From Carnobacterium divergens DSM 20623 (lineage in GTDB: Bacteria; Bacillota; Bacilli; Lactobacillales; Carnobacteriaceae), in contig NZ_JQLO01000001.1 of assembly GCF_000744255.1 (NCBI RefSeq), positions 620,001 to 684,000 of the forward strand: a stretch of DNA of 64,000 nt. Direction: 5' to 3'. The position numbers and the translations under genes are program-made. Under the pieces are notes generated by a model that saw nothing but the letters and a program-made list of their open reading frames with translations, did not search any database and had not been told where the DNA came from. Shown piece by piece: positions 17,695-25,988 of the stretch (position 1 is its first letter; every line of letters begins with the position of its first letter).

Positions 17695-17772
17695 AAGATA
17701 TGCTCATACATCTGGAAATTCTAAGAAATTAAGCTAAAGATTAAATAACGAAAATAAAAGAGGGGATAAAAT

Positions 17773-17815
17773 AAAAAGGAGCAGAGAAACCATCTATTGG
17801 TTTCTCTGCTCCTTT
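17773..17815 (-). terminator. Terminator of xpaC-telA
   Basis: An 18-base-pair perfect stem, from AAAGGAGCAGAGAAACCA and its complement, surrounds a 5-base loop. A T run on the minus strand follows it, just after the telA stop. Confidence 0.92.
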
Positions 17816-17820
17816 AAAAG

Positions 17821-19056
17821 TTATTTCAAATATTGATTAGCTTGATTATCGTCGGAAGTTAAAGCGAGTAATTTATCTCGTAAATCGGTTTCCATTACAG
17901 ATAATTCTTTTTCAGCTTCTTTCCGTTTTACACGACCTTCTTGTTGAATTTTCAATGTTTCTTGTAGGGTTTCAACTAAGTCATCTTGTGTTTGTTGTAA
18001 GGTTTCGATATCAATCACGCCACGCTCATTCTCTTTAGCAGTTTCAATTGCTGAGATTTTTAACATAGCAGAATTTTTCTTCAATAAGTCATTCGTTGTT
18101 TCAGAAACTTGTCGTTGAGCAGTGACAGCATCTTTTTGACGAAGAAGGGTTAGCGCAATTGCAATCTGATTTTTCCAAAGAGGAATTGCTGTATTAATCG
18201 AAGATTGAATTTTTTCTGCCAAAGCTTGGTTTGTATTTTGAATCAAACGAATTTGCGGAGCTTGCTGAATTGTCATTTGGCGAGCTAATCTTAAGTCATG
18301 GGTACGTTTTTCAAGGCGATCTAAAAATTGGTTTAAGTCATTGACAACTTGAACATCCATTTGATCATTTGACTGTTCAGCTTGTTTAATTGCTTCTGGA
18401 ATTAAGGTAACTTGTAATTCTTCCATCTTAACTTCGCCTGCAGCAATATAAATATTTAGTGCATCAAAGTAATCTTTATTTTTTTGGTAGAGCTGCTCTA
18501 GCATCATGTTGTCATTTAATAAGCCATTTTTTTCTCGGTCTAGTTTAATGGCAATCTTATCAATTTGCGCACCGATTTTTTGATATTTAGAAGTCATCTC
18601 ATAAATTGATTTACGAACTTTACCAAATATTTTTTTGAAAACATTGTTATCTTCTGCTCGTAACTCATCTGGATTTGCTTCGTTTAAACGGTACATTAAG
18701 TCATTTAAAGACTCTCCAATCTCACCAGTGTCTTGATTTTGGACATGATTTAACATTGTATGAGAAAATTCACCTAATTTTTGTTGCGCAGCGGCACCAT
18801 AGCTCATAATAGCTTGGGCATTGGCAACATCAATTTGTTCAGCTAATGCTTTTGCTTGGACTTGACGTTCTTTTGGCAAACGATCAATCATTCGTGGGGC
18901 AGGTGCATCCGCACCAACTGCTTGTAAAGGGTCAACTTGAACGCTTGGTGCAGCCGTTGCATCTGAAAAAGGATTTGCTAATAACTCATCTAATTCATTG
19001 TTTACTTCTTTGATTGTGGGTTCTTGTGGTTGAATGGTATCATCTAATTCAGTCAT
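17821..19056 (-). CDS. telA: Toxic anion resistance protein, TelA family
   Basis: The 411-residue protein is soluble and almost entirely helical, with a Pro/Ala-rich N-terminal 60 residues. It matches the TelA/KlaA family (DUF for toxic anion resistance), which in some species affects tellurite, antibiotic or bacteriocin tolerance. The true molecular role is unknown. The start at 19056 follows GGAGCGAC, and there is only one base between the upstream xpaC stop and this start, so the two are surely co-transcribed and probably coupled in translation. Confidence 0.9.
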   Translation of the reverse strand: MTELDDTIQPQEPTIKEVNNELDELLANPFSDATAAPSVQVDPLQAVGADAPAPRMIDRLPKERQVQAKALAEQIDVANAQAIMSYGAAAQQKLGEFSHTMLNHVQNQDTGEIGESLNDLMYRLNEANPDELRAEDNNVFKKIFGKVRKSIYEMTSKYQKIGAQIDKIAIKLDREKNGLLNDNMMLEQLYQKNKDYFDALNIYIAAGEVKMEELQVTLIPEAIKQAEQSNDQMDVQVVNDLNQFLDRLEKRTHDLRLARQMTIQQAPQIRLIQNTNQALAEKIQSSINTAIPLWKNQIAIALTLLRQKDAVTAQRQVSETTNDLLKKNSAMLKISAIETAKENERGVIDIETLQQTQDDLVETLQETLKIQQEGRVKRKEAEKELSVMETDLRDKLLALTSDDNQANQYLK

Positions 19057-19057
19057 A

Positions 19058-19801
19058 TTATAGTCGCTCCTTTAACGATTCATTTGAATCTTCGTTTTCA
19101 GTTAAATTTGTTGCTTCATTATCTCTTGCAAGAGTTTGTTTTGCAAGTTCTAGCTCGATGTCCATGTCTTCTAAATCATTAGACATAAAATGTTCATAGT
19201 CTGTTGCAATTAACTGACACATTTGGTCAATCGTGGTCGCACTTTTATCAAGGACATCAAATGTTGCTTTATTTTTAACTTTATGTTGGTTGATTTCAAT
19301 ATATTTACTTGTTAACTCAACTAGGGAAGGTAAGTGAACATATAAAAATTGATCCACTTCATGTAAACGTCTTGGTTCTTCCACGATTTCTTTAAAAAGT
19401 GATTTTGTTAATTGAATCGTGTCATTGCGAGTTTCAATTGTTTTTAATTTAGAAACTTGAATGAAATTTTTTTCCAATAGAACGATTTGATTTTTAGCTG
19501 TATTCATTGTTTCTCTAAAGAAGATCATTTCTTCTTTAGATAGCCCTTGTTGCAAATAAAAGTCTTCTTTTTCAGAAGTTAAGCGTTGTAATTTTTCATC
19601 CGTTGCCTTTTGCAAGCTCGTTCCGTTTTTATTTTTACGTTTGAAAAACAAAAATACACCTCCGATTAAGACTGTCCATAGAATGGAAAGAAATAGGCCT
19701 ACTTTAAAGAAAAAAAGTAGCAGGATAAAGATTAGTAAGCAAGAAACACTGCCAATCGTGTAAGATAAAATATCTGAAATATTTTTGAGTAATTTTTTCA
19801 T
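19058..19801 (-). CDS. xpaC: XpaC family membrane protein
   Basis: The 247-residue protein has two close hydrophobic segments in the first 60 residues ([19 protein letters not shown] and a second one). They are followed by a basic stretch and a long charged helical cytoplasmic part. This matches the XpaC family, named for 5-bromo-4-chloroindolyl phosphate hydrolysis in Bacillus, although no catalytic site is evident. The ATG at 19801 is chosen because GGAG lies 9 bases upstream. It is the first gene of the xpaC-telA pair, a pairing common in Firmicutes. Confidence 0.88.
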   Translation of the reverse strand: MKKLLKNISDILSYTIGSVSCLLIFILLLFFFKVGLFLSILWTVLIGGVFLFFKRKNKNGTSLQKATDEKLQRLTSEKEDFYLQQGLSKEEMIFFRETMNTAKNQIVLLEKNFIQVSKLKTIETRNDTIQLTKSLFKEIVEEPRRLHEVDQFLYVHLPSLVELTSKYIEINQHKVKNKATFDVLDKSATTIDQMCQLIATDYEHFMSNDLEDMDIELELAKQTLARDNEATNLTENEDSNESLKERL

Positions 19802-19866
19802 ATGTCTCAACTCCATTAGTTGTATTTATTAAAATTTCCGTTTTTTTCATCGGGTGATGTAGTTCT

Positions 19867-19875
19867 ATTTTAGCA
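19867..19875 (-). promoter_or_regulatory. Candidate extended -10 of xpaC-telA
   Basis: On the minus strand, TGCTAAAAT gives an extended -10 about 65 bases before xpaC. No clear -35 is seen. Confidence 0.4.
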
Positions 19876-19973
19876 CAAATCTAGCTACTTATCCTATGCG
19901 ACTAAAGAAGTATTTCCATCTAAGTCTTTTAGAATAGAGAGAAGCAAAATAATAAGAAAAGAATGAATTCTAA

Positions 19974-20002
19974 TTGAAAATTATCGATGAGCACGGTATG
20001 AT
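19974..20002 (+). promoter_or_regulatory. Promoter of the small membrane protein-mtnN-pncA operon
   Basis: TTGAAA (19974-19979) and TATGAT (19997-20002) have 17-base spacing. The transcript would carry a leader of roughly 115 bases before the first gene. Confidence 0.7.
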
Positions 20003-20063
20003 AGGTCATAATAAGAGGCTAGCGGGTTTTAAAAGTTAAAGGAAAAACAAGTAAATAAGTTTA

Positions 20064-20082
20064 TAATTAGTTAGGCTAATTA
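20064..20082 (+). repeat. Inverted repeat in the operon leader
   Basis: TAATTAG and CTAATTA form perfect 7-base arms around TTAGG. The repeat lies between the promoter and the first gene, so it could be an operator or a small RNA hairpin. Confidence 0.4.
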
Positions 20083-20126
20083 ATAGGCATTATTAAATGT
20101 AAGAATGAAAGTGAGTGAATCGCTAC

Positions 20127-20384
20127 ATGTCTAAACCAGAAATGACTCGAACGGAATTAAAAAAATTAAAGGAGCAAGAAGAAAAAAATCGCAAAAAACG
20201 TGACAAAGAACGCCTTAAGGTTGAAAGAGAGTATCAAAAGCAATTAGAAAAAGAGGGACAAGTAACAAAAAGTCGAGTGATTGAAAATGAAAAAAGTCGT
20301 GAAACTGGGCGTTTTTTAACGAAAGCTATTTTGATTGTGGCGGTTTTATTAGCAATTGTTTTAGCAATTGTATTTCTTGTTTAA
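20127..20384 (+). CDS. Small charged protein with C-terminal membrane anchor
   Basis: I do not recognise this 85-residue product. The first 55 residues are extremely charged (Lys, Glu, Arg) and likely form one helix or coiled coil. Residues 62-84 are a single hydrophobic segment ending at the C-terminus, so the protein is probably tail-anchored with its N-terminus in the cytoplasm. The ATG at 20127 gives MSKPEMTRTE; a GTG at 20115 is an alternative, as the ribosome site (GAAAGTGAG) suits either poorly. It is 18 bases from mtnN and shares its operon. Confidence 0.7.
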   Translation: MSKPEMTRTELKKLKEQEEKNRKKRDKERLKVEREYQKQLEKEGQVTKSRVIENEKSRETGRFLTKAILIVAVLLAIVLAIVFLV

Positions 20385-20402
20385 AAAAAAGGAGTTTTAT
20401 AG

Positions 20403-21095
20403 ATGAAAATTGGAATTATTGGTGCAATGGAAGAAGAAGTTATCCTATTAAAGAGCAAAATGACTGTTACAAAGGAATGGACTGAAGCGAAAGCTGATTT
20501 CATTGAAGGGACTCTTGACGGTATTGAAGTTGTTTTGGTACGTTCGGGAATTGGAAAAGTAAATGCAGCTATTACAACTACGTTACTGTTAGCAAAACAT
20601 GATATTGATTTGGTCATCAATACAGGATCTGCTGGCGGCATTGGACAAGGGTTGAAAATTGGCGATGTCGTCGTTTCTTCAGAAATGGCCTATCATGATG
20701 TGGATGCGACCGTTTTTGGTTATGTAATTGGTCAGGTTCCACAAATGCCTGCTCGTTATGTTGCAGATGCAGCAATCGTTGAGAAAGTAATTGAAGCAGC
20801 TAAAAAAGCTAGCTTAACGCCAGTTAAAGGCCTAATTGTAACGAGTGACTCCTTTATTGCTGGAAAAGAAGCAACCACAAAAATTATGAAGAACTTTCCA
20901 GACGTGTTAGCCGCTGAAATGGAAGGCGCAGCAATTGCACAAGTCTGTCATCAATTTGACGTTCCATTTGTGATTGTGCGTGCCATGTCAGATACGGCTG
21001 ATGAAGAAGCAGGGGTTACTTTTGATGAGTTTATTATTGAAGCTGGGAAAAAATCTGCTTTGATGGTGATGGAACTTATTCATGATTTAGCATAA
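20403..21095 (+). CDS. mtnN: 5'-methylthioadenosine/S-adenosylhomocysteine nucleosidase
   Basis: MtnN (Pfs) removes adenine from methylthioadenosine and S-adenosylhomocysteine. It recycles SAM by-products and provides the precursor for AI-2 made by LuxS. The 230-residue protein has the expected residues: Glu12 in GAMEEEVILL, Glu in AEMEGAAIAQV (about 173), and Asp in RAMSDTADEE (about 197). AAAGGAG precedes the ATG. It is the second gene of an operon with the tail-anchored protein and the nicotinamidase. No luxS is seen in this window. Confidence 0.95.
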   Translation: MKIGIIGAMEEEVILLKSKMTVTKEWTEAKADFIEGTLDGIEVVLVRSGIGKVNAAITTTLLLAKHDIDLVINTGSAGGIGQGLKIGDVVVSSEMAYHDVDATVFGYVIGQVPQMPARYVADAAIVEKVIEAAKKASLTPVKGLIVTSDSFIAGKEATTKIMKNFPDVLAAEMEGAAIAQVCHQFDVPFVIVRAMSDTADEEAGVTFDEFIIEAGKKSALMVMELIHDLA

Positions 21096-21107
21096 GGAGG
21101 AATTAAG

Positions 21108-21653
21108 ATGAGAGCTCTTTTATCTATTGATTATACGAATGATTTTGTTGCAACAGACGGTATCCTTACTACAGGAGAAGCAGGACAGAAAATTGAAAAT
21201 CATTTAGTTGATGTTACGAGAGATTTTATTTCAGCAGATGAATATGTTGTATTTTTAATTGACGGACACGATGAAAAAGATACGTATCATCCTGAAAATA
21301 AACTGTTTCCACCGCATAATTTAATGGGCTCTAACGGTCGAAAACTTTATGGGAAATTAGCAGATGTCTATGAAGGAAATCAAGATAAATCAACGGTTCA
21401 TTGGATAGATAAACGACACTATTCAGCATTTAGTGGCACGGATCTAGATATCCGTTTAAGAGAGCGTAACATTAAGGAGCTTCATTTAACGGGTGTTTGT
21501 ACAGATATTTGCGTGCTGCATACAGCTGTAGATGCTTATAATTTAGGCTATCAAATTGTCGTTCATGAAAAAGCGGTTGCTAGTTTTGATTCTGAGGGTC
21601 ATCGTTGGGCATTGAGACATTTTAAAAACACATTAGGTGCAATTATTCTTTAA
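21108..21653 (+). CDS. pncA: Nicotinamidase-like cysteine hydrolase (isochorismatase family)
   Basis: The 181-residue protein has the catalytic triad of the isochorismatase superfamily: Asp8 in SIDYTNDF, Lys in HWIDKRHYSAF (about 103), and Cys in TGVCTDICV (about 131). The DGHD...HPENKLFPPH segment carries metal-binding Asp and His residues as in nicotinamidases. The likely reaction is nicotinamide to nicotinate for NAD salvage. It lies 12 bases after mtnN with AAGGAGG before it, so it is in the same operon. Substrate assignment comes from family resemblance. Confidence 0.85.
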   Translation: MRALLSIDYTNDFVATDGILTTGEAGQKIENHLVDVTRDFISADEYVVFLIDGHDEKDTYHPENKLFPPHNLMGSNGRKLYGKLADVYEGNQDKSTVHWIDKRHYSAFSGTDLDIRLRERNIKELHLTGVCTDICVLHTAVDAYNLGYQIVVHEKAVASFDSEGHRWALRHFKNTLGAIIL

Positions 21654-21727
21654 GCAAGGTAAACTGGAAGTAAGAAAATGTTTAACGATTTAATCTCTAT
21701 TGACTATTAACGATAGGAGGAAACGTT

Positions 21728-22219
21728 ATGATTATTATTCGACCAGCAACTTTAAAAGATGTAGATGGAATTATTCAAGTGTGTATAGAGGGAAATCGTG
21801 TCACGTATCAAGATTTATTACCCGCTTCAGATATGGAAGAAAAAATTGTAACGTACTACAATAGTACCCGCATTCAAGATGAGATTATGAATCTTGATGA
21901 TTCTTGGAATGGTTGGATCGTGGCAGATGAGGATGGCGAAATTATTGGTGCCGGTGCTGGTGGCTATAATGAAGAGGGACAAGCTGAAGTTCTAGCCTTA
22001 TATTTGAATCCAACTCGAAAGAGAAATGGCATTGGAACCAAAATATTAGCTGAAATTACTAAAGTTCACCAAGCGCAAGGAGCTAAAGAACAATGGGTCT
22101 CTTTTATTCATAAAAATGAACTGGCTACATTATTTTATGAAGCACAGGATTTTATTTTCATTAAAGAAACCACCGACCAAGAAGGCCAGTGTTACTCACA
22201 TTATAAACGAAAAATCTAA
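21728..22219 (+). CDS. GNAT family N-acetyltransferase
   Basis: The 163-residue GCN5-related acetyltransferase has the acetyl-CoA motif NPTRKRNGIGTKIL in the middle and the typical C-terminal region LFYEAQDFIFIKETT. The start follows ATAGGAGGA. It is close to a second, unrelated GNAT gene 20 bases downstream; both end at one terminator. The substrate (small molecule or protein amine) cannot be told from sequence. Confidence 0.88.
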   Translation: MIIIRPATLKDVDGIIQVCIEGNRVTYQDLLPASDMEEKIVTYYNSTRIQDEIMNLDDSWNGWIVADEDGEIIGAGAGGYNEEGQAEVLALYLNPTRKRNGIGTKILAEITKVHQAQGAKEQWVSFIHKNELATLFYEAQDFIFIKETTDQEGQCYSHYKRKI

Positions 22220-22239
22220 GGGGTTTAAAGGAGTACAAA

Positions 22240-22665
22240 ATGGAAATAAAAGAGAGCAATTACGCTTCAACAGATAAATTAGTTTCGGATTTACTAGAAA
22301 AACATATTGTAGCAGTTGGAAAAGCGATTCCGGCTTACGAAAAAAAAGAAATTGCCTTTACAGCTTATGACGATAATGGAGCGGTATTAGGCGCCGTTGT
22401 AGGAGAAATTGTTTGGAATCATCTTCATGTCAGTTTGCTTGGAATCGATCAAACCATGCAAAAACAAGGTGTTGGTCAAAAGTTATTGCAACACATTGAA
22501 GAGTACGCCAAGCAATTCGGTGCGAGGATGGTTATTTTAGAAACCATGAGCTGGCAAGCGCCTAAGTTTTATCAAAAAAACGGGTATCAGATTTTCGGTA
22601 CAGTAGAAAATCACCCAATAGAAGGGGAATGTAAATACTATTTAAGCAAAGTATTGCCTTCATAG
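22240..22665 (+). CDS. GNAT family N-acetyltransferase
   Basis: This 141-residue compact GNAT protein carries the CoA-binding motif QKQGVGQKLLQHIEEYA and the C-terminal KFYQKNGYQIFGTVEN. Its ribosome site is AAAGGAG. It probably shares a transcript with the preceding acetyltransferase. It looks like the small-molecule or ribosomal-alanine type, but the substrate is unknown. Confidence 0.87.
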   Translation: MEIKESNYASTDKLVSDLLEKHIVAVGKAIPAYEKKEIAFTAYDDNGAVLGAVVGEIVWNHLHVSLLGIDQTMQKQGVGQKLLQHIEEYAKQFGARMVILETMSWQAPKFYQKNGYQIFGTVENHPIEGECKYYLSKVLPS

Positions 22666-22666
22666 A

Positions 22667-22697
22667 AAAAACTAAAGTAGTTTTCTACTTTAGTTTT
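22667..22697 (+). terminator. Terminator after the two GNAT genes
   Basis: AAAACTAAAGTAG pairs with CTACTTTAGTTTT around TTTT and is followed by T residues. Confidence 0.9.
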
Positions 22698-22773
22698 TTT
22701 ATTAGATGAATTGAAAGATCCTTTCTTCTTTAAAATTATGCTACAATGAAGTTGATGAATGGAAGGTGTAGAG

Positions 22774-23367
22774 ATGGAAAAGTTAACTAGAAAAGAAGAG
22801 ATGCAGAAAACTAGAAAAACGATTCTAGCTCATGCACAGCAATTATTTATGCTAAAAGGGTATCGGTCAACGTCAACAAGAGAAATTGCGGAATTCAGTC
22901 AAATCACTCAACCAGCACTGTACCACCATTTTAAAGATAAAGAAACGTTATATATTGAAGTGATTCGAGAAGTCACTCAAAAAGTAACAGTTGAATTAAA
23001 CGCGATAATAGCTGGAGATATAGAACCTGAATTGACATTAAAAAAAATGATTTTAACGTTGATTGATCAACATCCAACTAATATTATGTTGATGATTCAC
23101 GATATTTTAAATGAAATGAAACCAGAAAATCAATTAATTCTTTTTCAACTAAGTCAAGAAGCTTATACGAAACCTTTGAGTCACTATTTTGTTGAAATGG
23201 CACAAAGGGGCTTACTAAAAAGTACGATTAATCCTAATACAGCAGCTAGTTTTGTCATGATGAGTATTAGCCCGTTATTTGGTCAGCAACCATTTAAACA
23301 TAAAAAGCCGATTGAAGAACAAGTTGATGAGTTGATACAGTTGATGTTGTATGGTGTTTTTAACTAA
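22774..23367 (+). CDS. fhtR: TetR family regulator, likely heme sensor of the HrtBA system
   Basis: The 197-residue regulator has an N-terminal TetR helix-turn-helix: KGYRSTSTREIAEFSQITQP, then ALYHHFKDKETLYIEV, at about 30-67. A variable ligand-binding C-terminal half follows. It lies directly upstream of a HrtB/HrtA-like pair, and that pair's promoter carries two copies of TTATCAAWCGATWA. This is close to the operator I recall for the FhtR heme sensor of Enterococcus faecalis. The heme-sensing role is inferred from context, not from a visible heme ligand. The start at 22774 follows GGAAGGTG, and an extended -10 TGCTACAAT (22739-22747) precedes it. Confidence 0.7.
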   Translation: MEKLTRKEEMQKTRKTILAHAQQLFMLKGYRSTSTREIAEFSQITQPALYHHFKDKETLYIEVIREVTQKVTVELNAIIAGDIEPELTLKKMILTLIDQHPTNIMLMIHDILNEMKPENQLILFQLSQEAYTKPLSHYFVEMAQRGLLKSTINPNTAASFVMMSISPLFGQQPFKHKKPIEEQVDELIQLMLYGVFN

Positions 23368-23379
23368 AATAAGGATTGA

Positions 23380-23416
23380 CCGCATTTAGACTAAAATACT
23401 AAATGTGGTTTTTTTT
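23380..23416 (+). terminator. Terminator of the TetR gene
   Basis: CCGCATTTAG pairs with CTAAATGTGG (one wobble pair), with a 9-base loop and eight T. It separates the regulator from the transporter genes. Confidence 0.88.
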
Positions 23417-23432
23417 AAGCAAAAAAATTCAC

Positions 23433-23476
23433 TTATCAATCGATTAATGGTATGATTCTATTTATCAAACGATAAA
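23433..23476 (+). promoter_or_regulatory. Promoter of hrtBA with two matching operator sites
   Basis: TTATCAATCGATTA (23433-23446) and TTATCAAACGATAA (23462-23475) are two copies of one near-palindromic 14-base motif, 29 bases apart. The extended -10 TGGTATGAT (23448-23456) sits between them, with a weak TTCACT 17 bases upstream of TATGAT. Binding at both sites would block RNA polymerase, the arrangement expected for a TetR repressor released by its ligand. Confidence 0.75.
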
Positions 23477-23497
23477 CGAAATAAGGGAGTGAACCAT

Positions 23498-24574
23498 ATG
23501 TTTTTAGCATGGCGTGAAATCAAGTATTCAAAAACAAGATTTGTCTTAATTATTGGAGTGATGGTATTGGTCTCCTATTTGGTTTTCTTTTTAACAGGAC
23601 TTGCCTATGGATTGGCTCAAGACAACCGATTAGCAATTGATAAGTGGGATGCGTCAGGAATTATTTTAAATAGTGAAGCAAATGACAATTTATCAGCGTC
23701 AACAATCGAAATAAAAGAGATCACAAAATTGGAAACCAAATCAACTGCTAGGTTAGGTCAATCCGCAACAGTTATCAAAAAAGCTGGAAGTTCTGAAAAA
23801 ATCAATAGCACTATTTTTGGAATAGATTCAACTGAATTTTTAAAGCCCTCTATTGTGAGTGGGAGAATGTTTGAAAAAAATAATGAAGCAGTAGTCGATA
23901 ATAGTTTAATTGAAAAGGGAATTAAATTAGGGGATGAACTAGAACTTTCAATTAGCAACACAAAAGTAAAAGTAGTTGGGTTTACAGATAATAGTAAGTT
24001 TAATACTGCACCTGTAATTTATTTGAATTTATCAGATTGGCAGTTAGCTAAATTCCAACAATCAGATTTAACCGACACGGGGAAAATTAGTGGGCTTGTG
24101 ATGAAGAATACACCCTCATCAAAATTGACATTAGATTCAGATAAGCTATCGTATTTACCTATTAAAAAATTTATTCAAGCAATTCCTGGGTATGCAGCAC
24201 AAACCTTGACGTTTGGTATTATGATTGGGTTTTTATTTGTCATAGCAGCCTTTGTTATCGGCATTTTCATTTATGTTTTAACCTTGCAAAAACGAAGCAT
24301 GTTTGGAGTGATGAAAGCAGAAGGAATTCCAACTAGCTATATTTCGAAATCAATTATTGCTCAAACCTTTATTTTAGCCAGTGTTGGTGTTGCAATCGGC
24401 TTAGTTCTAACCTTGATTACAGCAGCAGTCTTGCCTCCAGCAGTACCTTATTTGACAAATGTCCTCTTCTTAAGCGGCTTTGCATTGGTTTTAATAGCTG
24501 TTGCGATTTTAGGTGCAGTGTTCTCAGTAGGCACAATTACAAAAATTGATCCATTAACAGCGATAGGAGGATAA
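23498..24574 (+). CDS. hrtB: HrtB-like ABC transporter permease (heme efflux)
   Basis: The 358-residue FtsX-type permease has one N-terminal membrane helix (about 16-38) and a long extracytoplasmic domain (about 45-225). Three C-terminal helices lie at about 235-260, 288-312 and 325-350. The N-terminal MFLAWREIKYSKTRF and TGLAYGLAQDNR resemble the HrtB permease that exports toxic heme in lactococci and enterococci. The start at 23498 follows AGGGAGTG. It lies four bases before its ATPase gene. The heme substrate is inferred from family likeness and the TetR operator context. Confidence 0.78.
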   Translation: MFLAWREIKYSKTRFVLIIGVMVLVSYLVFFLTGLAYGLAQDNRLAIDKWDASGIILNSEANDNLSASTIEIKEITKLETKSTARLGQSATVIKKAGSSEKINSTIFGIDSTEFLKPSIVSGRMFEKNNEAVVDNSLIEKGIKLGDELELSISNTKVKVVGFTDNSKFNTAPVIYLNLSDWQLAKFQQSDLTDTGKISGLVMKNTPSSKLTLDSDKLSYLPIKKFIQAIPGYAAQTLTFGIMIGFLFVIAAFVIGIFIYVLTLQKRSMFGVMKAEGIPTSYISKSIIAQTFILASVGVAIGLVLTLITAAVLPPAVPYLTNVLFLSGFALVLIAVAILGAVFSVGTITKIDPLTAIGG

Positions 24575-24577
24575 AAA

Positions 24578-25249
24578 ATGACGTTATTAAAATTAAAACA
24601 AGCCACTAAAACTTTTGGGAAGGGTCATACAAAAGTAGAAGCACTAAAAGCGACGGATTTTTCTGTTGAAGCAGGAGAATTTGTTGCCATTATTGGCCCA
24701 AGTGGTTCAGGAAAAAGTACCTTATTAACAATTGCAGGAGGGCTTCAATCCCCAACAACAGGAGAAGTTTTAATTAACGGAAATCCATTTAATGGTATTA
24801 AAGAAAAACAGCGTTCTAAAATTCGTTTCAGTGAAATTGGGTTTATTTTACAAGCGTCTAACTTAATTCCTTTTCTAACGGTTGCAGATCAATTAAACTT
24901 AGTTGATAAAGTAGCAAAAGAAGCCATTAAAGTTCAAGAACAAGATCGATTACTCAAGGACTTAGGTGTAATGGAATTAAAAAATAAATACCCAAGTGAT
25001 TTATCAGGAGGCGAGCGACAAAGAGTTGCTATTGCCAAGGCCTTGTATCATAATCCAAGTGTGATTTTAGCCGATGAACCAACCGCTAGTCTAGATTCTA
25101 AAAGAGCTTTTGAAGTAGTTGAAATTTTAGCAAAAGAAACAAAAGACAAACAAAAAGCGACGATTATGGTAACTCACGACACTAGATTGACGGAAAGCTG
25201 TGATCATGTCTATGAAATGCAAGATGGGGTACTAAGTAAAGTACGATAG
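24578..25249 (+). CDS. hrtA: HrtA-like ABC transporter ATPase (heme efflux)
   Basis: This 223-residue ATP-binding subunit has Walker A GPSGSGKST near residue 43, the Q-loop in GFILQASNL, the signature LSGGERQRV and Walker B VILADEPT, all intact. It is of the MacB/LolD-type ATPases that pair with FtsX-like permeases and energise export. AGGAGG precedes its ATG. It forms an operon with hrtB and ends at a bidirectional terminator. Confidence 0.85.
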   Translation: MTLLKLKQATKTFGKGHTKVEALKATDFSVEAGEFVAIIGPSGSGKSTLLTIAGGLQSPTTGEVLINGNPFNGIKEKQRSKIRFSEIGFILQASNLIPFLTVADQLNLVDKVAKEAIKVQEQDRLLKDLGVMELKNKYPSDLSGGERQRVAIAKALYHNPSVILADEPTASLDSKRAFEVVEILAKETKDKQKATIMVTHDTRLTESCDHVYEMQDGVLSKVR

Positions 25250-25264
25250 AAAGACATTAAAGGT

Positions 25265-25307
25265 CAAAAAAAGCTTAAAGCAGAGAATATGCTTTAAGCC
25301 TTTTTTT
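25265..25307. terminator. Bidirectional terminator
   Basis: GCTTAAAGCA pairs with TGCTTTAAGC, with A-rich and T-rich flanks. It serves hrtA on the plus strand and the converging GNAT gene on the minus strand. Confidence 0.9.
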
Positions 25308-25776
25308 AAAGTAGTTTTTGAGCAGATTCTTTGTAAACTTCATAACCATGCTTTTTATAAGTATGTTTGGCAATGCCATTATTAGGCCAATAGTGAAGTT
25401 CAACCGCTTTAATTTGTTGTTTTTTTGCATAGTCATCTGCAAAATTCAATAATTCTTTGCCTAGTCCTTGACCTTGATAGCCTGGCATAACTAATACATG
25501 ATGTAAATAAAGGCGTTGGTAACCAAAGGTATAAATGGTCTCTTCAACGGCTTGTTCTTCCAACCAAAGGTAAGCTGCAATAGCCTCTTGATTGGTGTCG
25601 TCTTGCCATAAAAAGACACGTTCCTTAGGATTTTCAAAGTGCTTTATAAAAGCGTTCGTAATAGCTTCTTGATGATAAGGTTTAAAAAAAGTTGGATACA
25701 GTTCAATATGTTTTTCTTGCATGACCTTTCCTAGTCGTCCCATTAATTCAGCATCTCTTGTTTCGATAATCCGCAT
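25306..25776 (-). CDS. GNAT family N-acetyltransferase
   Basis: The 156-residue acetyltransferase has the CoA motif VMPGYQGQGLGKELLNFA and the C-terminal GIAKHTYKKHGYEVYKESAQ. The start at 25776 (MRIIETRDAEL) follows GAGGCG on the minus strand; the longer frame upstream has no ribosome site. It stands alone, convergent with hrtA. The substrate is unknown. Confidence 0.87.
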   Translation of the reverse strand: MRIIETRDAELMGRLGKVMQEKHIELYPTFFKPYHQEAITNAFIKHFENPKERVFLWQDDTNQEAIAAYLWLEEQAVEETIYTFGYQRLYLHHVLVMPGYQGQGLGKELLNFADDYAKKQQIKAVELHYWPNNGIAKHTYKKHGYEVYKESAQKLL

Positions 25777-25988
25777 TTTATTCGCCTCATTTTTTAATTG
25801 TATTTTTTTTAGTGTATCATAGAATAGAGATCCTTTCAAAATAGCTAAACAAGTTACTAATTGAACAAATAAAATCTGATTTTTAACTATTTTTACTTTT
25901 TGTAATGATTTTAATTCTCATTTATGAGATAATATCGATAGTTAACAGTTTATTTTAATTTTATTAAGAAAAATAGGAGTTTATTCGA

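Noticed and set aside
20062-20067. TATAAT at 20062 as the promoter of the mtnN operon
   Set aside because: No -35 at proper spacing, while TTGAAA-N17-TATGAT at 19974-20002 is a far better promoter.
22711-22747. TTGAAA and TACAAT as a classical promoter for the TetR gene
   Set aside because: Spacing is 25 bases, too long; the extended -10 alone is the more likely signal.
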